A DNA stretch of 64,000 nucleotides from JBBIQS01 sp037442205 (lineage in GTDB: Bacteria; Myxococcota; Myxococcia; Myxococcales; UBA5297), in contig JBBIQS010000027.1 of assembly GCA_037442205.1 (NCBI GenBank), positions 21,964-85,963 on the forward strand. The letters are read 5' to 3'. A program made the position numbers and the translations under genes. Below are positions 44,730-51,790 of this stretch, one piece after another. Each line of letters opens with the position of its first letter. Within the stretch, counting starts at the first letter, position 1. The notes beneath the pieces were generated by a model. That model ran no database searches. It worked only from the letters and a program-made list of their open reading frames with translations, and had not been told where the DNA came from.

Positions 44730-47582
44730 TTAGAGGTTGGGGTTGAAGAGGGTCACGTCGACCACGCGGCCGAAGCCGCCGCCCTGGGTGATGCCCAGCC
44801 GGACGCCGTTGACCAGTGAGGTGATGTAGTCGGGATAGTTGTTGTAGGGGCTGAAGCGGACGATCAGTCCGCAGGCCACGGTCGAGGTGGGGTGGGTGCG
44901 GATCCAGTCGAGGATCGTCGCCACCGGGCTGTACATCCGCGCCCGCAGCAGGTCGCCGCTTGCCGGGTCCTGGCAGAGGAAGACCTCGCCCAGGAAGTCG
45001 GTGGTCTCCACCGCCTCGAGGGTCAGGCCCTTGGTCGGGTCGCTTGGGACGGCGAAGTCGTAATCGATGTTGGCCGAGATGGTGGTCCCAGAGAAGTCGA
45101 GCTGGTAGGTCTCGACGAAGCGGTCGCGGGTGCCGGTGACCGCCACCGGGAAGCCGACGCCGGTCTGCTTGGGCATCCAGGGGATGAGCCACTGCGGCGG
45201 CGCGGCGCCGATGGGCGCCGAGGTCTGATCGTAGGGGTTGGTGAACAGCGGCACCGAGACCATCGCCTGCTGGATGTCGGGATAGGTCTTGACCAGGCTG
45301 ATCGGGGTCACGCCGCCGATGCGGAAGACGGTACCGGTGGCCGAGAAGGCTCCCGGGTACGCGGCGAGGATCGGCCGCCCCTTCTCGTCGACCAGGACCT
45401 TGCCATCGGTGTCCAGCGGCGGGGTCTGGCCGCCGCAGGCCTGCACCACCTGCGGGTCGGGGTTGCGGTTGCCGGTCATGGCGGTGGCGCACTGGTAGCT
45501 CGCCCAGCCGTTGAGGAGCACCGGACTGCCGAAGATGTTGGTGAGCAGGGCGTTGCCTTCCACGCCCGGGGCGTCGCTCTGGTTCTCGCGCATCGCGGTG
45601 TAGATGGCCGTCTCGCCGCGCAGGATGTCGCGCGAGAAGTCGTAGCCGTCGAAGATGCCGTTGCGCACGTCGGCGGTCAGGCTGATGTCGGTCGGGTCCT
45701 GGGTGGCGGAGGCGAAGCGGCGGTCGACGTACTCGGCGATCTCGAACTGCCCGGCGCCGATGGAGTCGAAGAAGACGTCGTTGGGCTCGAAGGGCGCGCT
45801 CCGGACGTCGGCGGTGGTGAGGAGCTGGCCGTTCTTCTTGCCGTCCGCCGTCTCGACCACCAGGTACTTGAAGAACGCCGTCGCCCACTGCTTGAAGAAG
45901 AAGCGCGCGTCCTGCATGTCCGGCGGCAGGTTGCCCACTTTGCCCCGGCCGTAGACCGCTACCAGCTTGTTGAAGGCGGTGACGAAGGTGTCGCCTGGCG
46001 CCTCGCAGCCGATCAGCTGCGCGCCGTCCCAGGAGTCACAGAGGACGATCTTCTGGTGGCCGGGCTTGAGGCCCAGGCGCAGGCCGGCGGTCATCGCCTT
46101 GCCGTCGGGAGTGGTGGGGTCCCAGGCCAGCTTCTTGAGATTCGGGTCGCTCACGCGCGCAGGGGCGAGTGGGACGAGGAAACCCTCGAAGCCGGTGCAG
46201 CCCGCCGCCGGCTGCTGGGTGGCATCCGTGGGCAGGCATTCGGCGTCGCCCAGCGAGTGGGGCGTGCCGCCGTGGGCCAGGGTGTTGGCGTTGAGGGCCT
46301 CCTGCACCAGGCGCACGAACTCGGCGTAGACCAGGCCGGTGCCGTGCAGGTCCTTGACCTTGGCAGGGTCGTTGTCCTGGTAGTCGTTGGCGATCACGCC
46401 CAGGGTCGACTGATCCACGTTGAAGGTGGTGCCCACGTCGTCGGGGGTGGGCTTGTCCTGGTCGCGGATGACGTTGTCGGGGGCGAGGGTCTTGTCGGTG
46501 AAGTTGACGTCGACGCCGGAGACGTCGAAGCGGAAGCGCTCGTCGCCGTGGGACAGGCCGCCGAGGAGCTTGTTGAGGGCCGCCTGGTCGGCGGTGGCGT
46601 TGCCGCTCACCTGGACGCACTTCTGCAGCAGCTCGCCGTAGTCCATCCCCATCTTCAGCACGCAGGTGGTGGACTTGCTGGGGCCGAGCCCGGCGGCCAC
46701 GGCCTGGGGGCCGGAGGCGTCGAGCTTGAGCAGGGTGTTGGCGTAGGAGAAGGGCAGCACCTTCTCGAAGTAGAGGTCGAAGTAGCTGGGGACGTAGGGG
46801 GTGGGCGGCTGGGCGCTGACGCTGGTGACGCGGAAGGCGAAGCCGAGCGCCGGGACGAACATGTAGCCCTGGTCGCCGAAGAAGCCGACGATGCAGTGCC
46901 CGCTGCTGATGCAGTTGGTCTCGATCGGCAGGTCGGGAGCGAAGGTGGCGAAGAGGGCGTCGGTGAATTCGCTTGCCCAGATCTGCGGCCCCTGGGTGGC
47001 GTCGGCGCTGTTCCAGGAGATGGGGTAGGTCGTCCCGTTCTTGGTGATCGGCGAGTTGATCTGCATCACGTAGCTGCTCTTGCCGTCCCGGCTCTTGAAG
47101 CTGATGGCGCCGGTGTAGCCGGGGCTCAGGCCCATGTAGATGAGCTGGCGGTTGGAGACGCGGTACTCGAAGACGACCTCCTGGTTGTCTCCCCAGGCAT
47201 TGGTGAGGTTGCCGTCGCCGAAGGCGTCGCCCAGGCTCGCGCTCTGGCAGTTGGTCTGCTCGGCCTGCTCGACGGTGAGACCGGTCCAGCTGTCGCTGCC
47301 GGCCATGTCGATGCCCGCGGCCTTGCGCGGCGGCAGGATGGGCTGGGTAAAGGCGGTGGCCCACTTCTGCTTCTTGACCGGGCCGGGGCAGATGTCCTGC
47401 TTGGTGGCGCCGCCGACCTCTCCGTTGAAGCCCTGGGTCGCCGGGTCGGCGGTCCCCGGAGCGCTGGAATCATTCCAGCGCGTGTCCGCTCCCGGCGGCG
47501 GGGGCTGATAGGTCTGCTTCGGCCCGTCCTCGCACGCCGCCAACCCAACGGCTACCAGCACCAGGGATACCAGTCGGTTCAT
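44730..47582 (-). CDS. Large lipoprotein of unknown function
   Basis: A 950-residue protein. The lipoprotein signal is MNRLVSLVLVAVGLAAC with the Cys at 17, then a Pro-rich linker. The body is rich in Asn, Asp, Gly and aromatic residues and has many Cys (for example CISSGHC, ECLPTD, CTGFEG) typical of exported proteins with disulfides. I see no protease, sugar-binding or repeat motif that I recognise. It is the first gene of a run with the metzincin lipoprotein and the beta-barrel, so a surface complex is plausible, but this is inference. The start is a clean ATG at 47582. Confidence 0.7.
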   Translation of the reverse strand: MNRLVSLVLVAVGLAACEDGPKQTYQPPPPGADTRWNDSSAPGTADPATQGFNGEVGGATKQDICPGPVKKQKWATAFTQPILPPRKAAGIDMAGSDSWTGLTVEQAEQTNCQSASLGDAFGDGNLTNAWGDNQEVVFEYRVSNRQLIYMGLSPGYTGAISFKSRDGKSSYVMQINSPITKNGTTYPISWNSADATQGPQIWASEFTDALFATFAPDLPIETNCISSGHCIVGFFGDQGYMFVPALGFAFRVTSVSAQPPTPYVPSYFDLYFEKVLPFSYANTLLKLDASGPQAVAAGLGPSKSTTCVLKMGMDYGELLQKCVQVSGNATADQAALNKLLGGLSHGDERFRFDVSGVDVNFTDKTLAPDNVIRDQDKPTPDDVGTTFNVDQSTLGVIANDYQDNDPAKVKDLHGTGLVYAEFVRLVQEALNANTLAHGGTPHSLGDAECLPTDATQQPAAGCTGFEGFLVPLAPARVSDPNLKKLAWDPTTPDGKAMTAGLRLGLKPGHQKIVLCDSWDGAQLIGCEAPGDTFVTAFNKLVAVYGRGKVGNLPPDMQDARFFFKQWATAFFKYLVVETADGKKNGQLLTTADVRSAPFEPNDVFFDSIGAGQFEIAEYVDRRFASATQDPTDISLTADVRNGIFDGYDFSRDILRGETAIYTAMRENQSDAPGVEGNALLTNIFGSPVLLNGWASYQCATAMTGNRNPDPQVVQACGGQTPPLDTDGKVLVDEKGRPILAAYPGAFSATGTVFRIGGVTPISLVKTYPDIQQAMVSVPLFTNPYDQTSAPIGAAPPQWLIPWMPKQTGVGFPVAVTGTRDRFVETYQLDFSGTTISANIDYDFAVPSDPTKGLTLEAVETTDFLGEVFLCQDPASGDLLRARMYSPVATILDWIRTHPTSTVACGLIVRFSPYNNYPDYITSLVNGVRLGITQGGGFGRVVDVTLFNPNL

Positions 47583-47914
47583 CTGCGCTCTCCGTCATTC
47601 GAGGTATCGCCGGCCGAACTCCCGGTGCGCATTTCGGCCAACGACGGCACGCCTTGGTAAGGCGCCGGATCGTCAACGGCGAGGAAAAATGAACGGCGCC
47701 GATGCGGGGACTTCCAACTTGCTTGCGCTCCCGAGGGCGACGCGGCGCATCGCGAGCTTTGGGCCGCAACGTTGGTGGCACATATTGTTCGAGATGGAGC
47801 ATTTGACGGGCGCGCAGCCGCCGGTGCCCACGAGGAGCCGCGTCACCGCTCGCTCGATCTCATCGCGGACGGCGGCTTCTCGCGGCCCCTGGCGCTTTCG
47901 CGGCCGCGCCTCGG
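47583..47914. other. Intergenic region, nothing identified
   Basis: These 332 bases lie between the lipoprotein gene start and the end of the phosphoesterase gene, both on the minus strand. They should hold the promoter of the three-gene exported set. A plus-strand frame from 47689 has a weak ribosome site but unconvincing composition. Confidence 0.35.
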
Positions 47915-48874
47915 CTACGGATAGCGCGAGAACAGGTCGGTGAGCGGGGCCGCGTTCGCCGCCGCTCGAAGAAGCGGGGTCACGCCGAGGATTTCCTGGA
48001 CCGTGCGCAAGGTCGAGGCGTGCGAGTAGGGGACCTGGCTGGCGAGGCCGGCCCTGGCCAATGGCGACACGGCGATGAGGCCGATGGGTTCGTCGCCCGA
48101 TTCAGGCTCGTCCCAGGTGATGAAGATGACCCCGCCGGACTGGAAGGCCTGCGAGGCCATGAGCAACGGGAGCTCGCGCGCGAGCCAGGCATCGGTCTGC
48201 TTCACCGGGTCGTTGAGAGGCGCGCATCGGTCGTGCCCCGAGTTGCAGAGGTCAGGAGTGATGAAGTTGTAGCGCGCCACTCGGCCGGTCTGCAGATCGC
48301 CCGCGAGCTCCGCATAGGGGCGCACGTGCTCGATGCAGCGGGCGCTGCTACGGCCCGGCGGAGTCCCGGAGACATCCTCGAAATAGACGATCGGATCGTG
48401 GCGCACGGCGTAGCGCCCCTCATTCACCACCGGGCAGCTCGCACCGTCGATTCCCTCTTGGTAGGCGCGCCAGGTCACCCCGGTCGACTCGAGGTAGCTG
48501 GTCAGATGACAGGGGGTCGGGAGGGGAAGGTCCGCGGGAGATCCGTTGCTGGTCACCCCGAGGTTGCTGCCCGCTTCCAACGCGATGTAGTTGGGCAGGC
48601 TCGGGTGGAGGCCGCCGTTCCGATAGTTTTCGGCGTGCGCGTAGCTCGGCAGCAGCGTGCCGTTGATGTATGGGGCCGAGGCGCTTCCCTGGAACGAGCG
48701 CCAATTCTGGTTCTCGAAGACGATGAGGAACACCGTCCTCAGCGCGTGGCTCCCGGCATCCGCGGCGAGCGCCGGGCTTTCGCTGGGACAGGGATCGGCG
48801 CCGGTGTCGCGCTTGTGGCTGCAGCCCAGCGCGAGGAGCCCGCAAATCCCGACGGCCGACCGAGCGAGGTTCAT
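47915..48874 (-). CDS. Phosphoesterase-family lipoprotein (acid phosphatase-like)
   Basis: A 319-residue protein. ATG 48874 gives a lipoprotein signal with LLALGC at residues 14-19. The body has VFLIVFENQNW, VRHDPIVYFEDV, NFITPDLCNSGHD and FITWDEPESGDEP. These match the metal-binding residues (E-N, D, N-x-x-T-P-D...H-D, W-D-E) of the PF04185 phosphoesterase family, which includes acid phosphatases and non-haemolytic phospholipase C. The family is an alkaline-phosphatase-like fold in the periplasm or at the surface. Short length and the early catalytic motif favour an acid phosphatase-like member. It is a single gene on its strand. Confidence 0.8.
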   Translation of the reverse strand: MNLARSAVGICGLLALGCSHKRDTGADPCPSESPALAADAGSHALRTVFLIVFENQNWRSFQGSASAPYINGTLLPSYAHAENYRNGGLHPSLPNYIALEAGSNLGVTSNGSPADLPLPTPCHLTSYLESTGVTWRAYQEGIDGASCPVVNEGRYAVRHDPIVYFEDVSGTPPGRSSARCIEHVRPYAELAGDLQTGRVARYNFITPDLCNSGHDRCAPLNDPVKQTDAWLARELPLLMASQAFQSGGVIFITWDEPESGDEPIGLIAVSPLARAGLASQVPYSHASTLRTVQEILGVTPLLRAAANAAPLTDLFSRYP

Positions 48875-49085
48875 GCGATAGGTTAGCCCCAGCCTCCACT
48901 GGCGGGCAGGCCTACCTCCGAACGGATGGGGAGGCCCTTCCTTGCTCCCACCGGAGCCCGGTGCCATCCTGTTCTCGCGCCGCTCGCCGGTGCTCCCATG
49001 ACCAACCGCTCCTGAAACAACCGCCGATTCATCCCGCCGCGCTGTGTTTCCGCGCGGCTCGATCCGCGTTCAGGAGCCTCCCGTC

Positions 49086-50576
49086 ATGCCATCCATCCAT
49101 CTCGAGCGCGTGTCGTTCGCCTTTGGCGACGCCGCGCCGATCCTCGATCAGGCCGCGCTGCACCTTCCCGAAGGCTGGAGCGGCCTCGTCGGCGAGAACG
49201 GCGCCGGCAAGACCACGCTCTTGCGACTGCTCGCCGGCGAGATCGAGCCCGACTCGGGAGTCATCCGCTTCCAGCCCGACGCTCCGACGATCGCCCTCTG
49301 CCCTCAAGAGGTGGAGGAGCCGGGGCGGGACATCCCGGCGCTGGCCAGGCGCGACGACGGCGAGGCCTGCCGCATCCGCGGCGCCCTGGGCCTGAGGCCT
49401 GCCGAGCTCGAGCGCTGGGAGACGCTCTCCCCAGGTGAGCGCAAGCGCTGGCAGGTCGGCGCCGCGCTGGCCCGCGCCCCCGAGATTCTGCTGCTCGACG
49501 AGCCGACCAATCACGCCGACGCCGAGATGCGCGCTCTGCTCCTCGCCGCGCTGCAGAGCTTCCGCGGCGCGGGCCTCGTCGTCTCGCACGATCGAGCGCT
49601 CCTCGATTGCCTCACCGAGCGCACCCTCCGCCTCTCGGGCGGCCAGGCGCGCCTCTACCCCGGCAGCTACCGCGAAGCCTCTGCGCTCTGGGAGGCCGAG
49701 GCCCGCGAAGCTCAGACCAGGCGCTCGGCCGCCCAGGAGGAGGCTCGCCGCGCCGAGCGCAAGCTGGCCGATGCCAGGCGCGAGCGCGACGCCGCCCAGC
49801 GCTCGATGAGCGGCCGCGGCCGGGATCCGAAGGACCGCGATGGTCGCTCGGTGGTGGCCAAGACTCGGCGGGCTTGGGCGGAGGACGGCCTCGGCGCTCG
49901 CGTCAACCGGACGCGCGCCGCCGCCGAGCGCGCCCGCCAGGCGATTCCCGACCTGGCGGCCCGGGTCGAGCTCGGGCGCTCGGTGTTCGTGGGCTTTGCG
50001 CCGGCGCCGAAGCCGACCCTGCTCTCGCTCGATCTGGAGGAGCTGCGCGCCGGCGAGGTCCCCTTGCTCCGCGAGGTCCGCGTCCGCCTGGGGAGAGAGG
50101 ATCGCGTCCGGCTCGAGGGTCCCAACGGCGCCGGCAAGACGACGTTGCTCGAGGCGCTGCTGGCAGGCTCCACCTTGGACGAGCGCCATCTGCTCTTTCT
50201 TCCCCAGGAGACAGAGCGCGAGGAGGCGGCGGAGCTGCTGGCACAGGTGCGCGGGCTGGAGCACGAGGTGCGCGGCCGAGTGCTGTCGCTGGTGGCGGCG
50301 CTCGGGACCGATCCCGACCGGCTGCTGGCCTCGCAGTCGCCTTCGCCGGGCGAGGTCCGCAAGCTGCAGCTGGCCTTCGGGCTCGGCCGGCACGTCTGGG
50401 CGCTGGTCCTCGACGAGCCGACCAACCACCTGGATCTGCCCACCGTAGAGCGGCTCGAAGAGGCGCTCGCTCAATACCCGGGGGCCATCTTGCTGGTCAG
50501 CCACGACGACGCCTTCGCCGGGCGCGTCGCTTCGCGGTCCTGGCGCATCGCCAATGGCACTGTCGAGATGCGGTGA
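49086..50576 (+). CDS. ABC-F family ATPase
   Basis: A 496-residue soluble protein with two nucleotide-binding domains. Domain 1 has Walker A GENGAGKTTLL (about 36-46), a LSPGER signature and EILLLDEPTNH. Domain 2 has GPNGAGKTTLL, SPSPGE and ALVLDEPTNHLDLPTVERL. The linker between domains is an Arg/Glu/Ala-rich helix (about residues 190-290), as in translation-related ABC-F factors. There is no membrane segment. Ribosome-associated function is expected; antibiotic resistance versus a housekeeping role cannot be told. AGGAG precedes ATG 49086. The signature of domain 2 is diverged from LSGGQ. Confidence 0.88.
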   Translation: MPSIHLERVSFAFGDAAPILDQAALHLPEGWSGLVGENGAGKTTLLRLLAGEIEPDSGVIRFQPDAPTIALCPQEVEEPGRDIPALARRDDGEACRIRGALGLRPAELERWETLSPGERKRWQVGAALARAPEILLLDEPTNHADAEMRALLLAALQSFRGAGLVVSHDRALLDCLTERTLRLSGGQARLYPGSYREASALWEAEAREAQTRRSAAQEEARRAERKLADARRERDAAQRSMSGRGRDPKDRDGRSVVAKTRRAWAEDGLGARVNRTRAAAERARQAIPDLAARVELGRSVFVGFAPAPKPTLLSLDLEELRAGEVPLLREVRVRLGREDRVRLEGPNGAGKTTLLEALLAGSTLDERHLLFLPQETEREEAAELLAQVRGLEHEVRGRVLSLVAALGTDPDRLLASQSPSPGEVRKLQLAFGLGRHVWALVLDEPTNHLDLPTVERLEEALAQYPGAILLVSHDDAFAGRVASRSWRIANGTVEMR

Positions 50577-50663
50577 AAGTGGGCGGCGGCCCCAAGAACT
50601 GGGTGTTACAACTTGCGTCCGCGGGACGAGCCCGCTCGCCCACTTCTTCAGGAGAGGATCGCC

Positions 50664-51059
50664 ATGGAACCGTATCGCTACCACGTCTACGCCTGTCAGC
50701 AGGAGAAGCCGGGGACGACCGCGCCCTGCTGCTCGGCGCGTGGCTCGGCGCAGGTGCTGGATGCGCTGCGCAAGGAGCTGGCCAAGCAGGGGCTGAACGG
50801 CGAGGTGCAGATCACCACCTGCGGCTCGCTGGGCATGTGCACCCGCGGGCCGAACCTGGTGGTCTACCCCGAGGGCGTCTGGTACTCGGGCGTCCAGGCC
50901 GCCGACGTCCCTGAGCTGGTGACCGAGCACTTCAAGAACGGCCGTCCGCTCGAGCGCCTCGCCAACCGCGACCAGGCGGCGCTGCGCCAGGAGATCGACG
51001 AGAACCGAGCCAAGGCCATGGCCGCCCTGGCAGCCAAGGCGGCGCAGAAGCCGAGCTAG
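50664..51059 (+). CDS. Thioredoxin-fold 2Fe-2S ferredoxin
   Basis: A 131-residue protein. The four expected Cys ligands are C11, C22 or C23, C53 and C59 (YACQQEKPG, APCCSARG, TTCGSLGMC). The pattern, with a C-terminal YPEGVWYSGV, matches the [2Fe-2S] ferredoxin type found in Aquifex and Azotobacter Shethna-like proteins. An AGGAGAGG ribosome site precedes ATG 50664, 87 bases after the ABC-F stop. The C-terminus is a basic Ala-rich tail. It may serve as an electron carrier or sensor. Its convergent partner (ICMT) ends 18 bases away. Confidence 0.85.
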   Translation: MEPYRYHVYACQQEKPGTTAPCCSARGSAQVLDALRKELAKQGLNGEVQITTCGSLGMCTRGPNLVVYPEGVWYSGVQAADVPELVTEHFKNGRPLERLANRDQAALRQEIDENRAKAMAALAAKAAQKPS

Positions 51060-51077
51060 CTGGCTCGGGCAACGCCT

Positions 51078-51686
51078 CTATCTCAACCTGGGGAGGAACT
51101 TGCCCGTCCTCCGCATGTAGTCCCGATATTCCTCGCCAAACTCCTGGAGCATCATCTCCTCTTCCTTGGGGACGCGGAGGAGCAGGCCGGTGATTGCCAC
51201 AATCGCCAGAGCGAGGAAGACCCAGTTCGCGGCGACGATGGCAAGACTCGCCCCGAAGGCGACCATGGCCGTGTAGAGAGGGTGGCGTATCCGGGCGTAA
51301 GGCCCTGTCGTCACCAGGTGATGTTCCTCCCGCAGCTGCAGTTGGGGTGACCATTCCTTTCCAAGCGCGGTCTGAGTCCACGCCCAAAACCCCAGGCTTG
51401 CCAGACCCAAAGCCATCCCCAGCCACCGCACCCAGGTCGGCAACGGGACGGAGACCACCTGCATCCAGGAGGGGTTGATGGCATACAGCGTCAGCCATGC
51501 CAACAAGAGTAGGAACGACGCCACCCGAGCTGCGAACAAACCCCGTCCCTCGCGCTCGACAGCCTGGCGATCGGGCATCACTCTCTCCCCGGCGCGGCGA
51601 ACCAGGTGCGCGAAGTAGACCCGCATGACGAATACGCCGGTGAAAAGGATCCAGAAAGCGCCGCGGAAGATCGATTCCATGACCAT
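51078..51686 (-). CDS. Isoprenylcysteine carboxyl methyltransferase (ICMT)/phospholipid methyltransferase family protein
   Basis: A 202-residue integral membrane protein with about five predicted helices. The C-terminal signature region includes EEHHLVTTGPYARIRHPLYTAMVAFGASL, then VPKEEEMMLQEFGEEYRDYMRRTGKFLP. This is the PEMT/ICMT SAM-binding pattern with the conserved HP and E-Y residues. Methyl acceptor is not predictable. Two candidate starts are ATG 51686 and ATG 51680. Codon use seems less GC-rich than in its neighbours, which would fit recent acquisition. Hairpins separate it from the GH63 gene. Confidence 0.8.
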   Translation of the reverse strand: MVMESIFRGAFWILFTGVFVMRVYFAHLVRRAGERVMPDRQAVEREGRGLFAARVASFLLLLAWLTLYAINPSWMQVVSVPLPTWVRWLGMALGLASLGFWAWTQTALGKEWSPQLQLREEHHLVTTGPYARIRHPLYTAMVAFGASLAIVAANWVFLALAIVAITGLLLRVPKEEEMMLQEFGEEYRDYMRRTGKFLPRLR

Positions 51687-51713
51687 CGCCGTACGGAAGC
51701 CGAGCTAAACGAG

Positions 51714-51732
51714 CATCGGAGACGCTCCGATG
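51714..51732. repeat. Perfect 8-bp short-loop hairpin
   Basis: CATCGGAG (51714-51721) pairs with CTCCGATG (51725-51732) around a 3-base loop, just upstream of the ICMT start. It could be the second part of a transcription end for the GH63 gene or a leader hairpin of ICMT. Confidence 0.4.
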
Positions 51733-51739
51733 TGGCGCG

Positions 51740-51773
51740 GCGCGGCGGAAGCCCCTCGAGGCTCCCGCCGCGC
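51740..51773 (-). terminator. Terminator-like hairpin after the GH63 gene
   Basis: GCGCGGCGG (51740-51748) pairs with CCGCCGCGC (51765-51773); after one mismatch AGCC/GGCT adds four more pairs around a 6-base loop. It starts 17 bases after the GH63 stop on the minus strand. No T-tract is next to it. Confidence 0.5.
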
Positions 51774-51790
51774 GCGCCTTCGCGAGACCA

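Noticed and set aside
44713..45888. Open frame extending the metzincin lipoprotein upstream by about 390 residues
   Set aside because: It lies over the 950-residue lipoprotein gene and would remove the lipoprotein signal that begins at 44712.
47689..47943. Plus-strand frame of 84 residues in the gap before the exported set
   Set aside because: A weak AGGAAAA precedes it, but composition is Arg/Ser/Thr rich and it overlaps the end of the phosphoesterase gene; not convincing.
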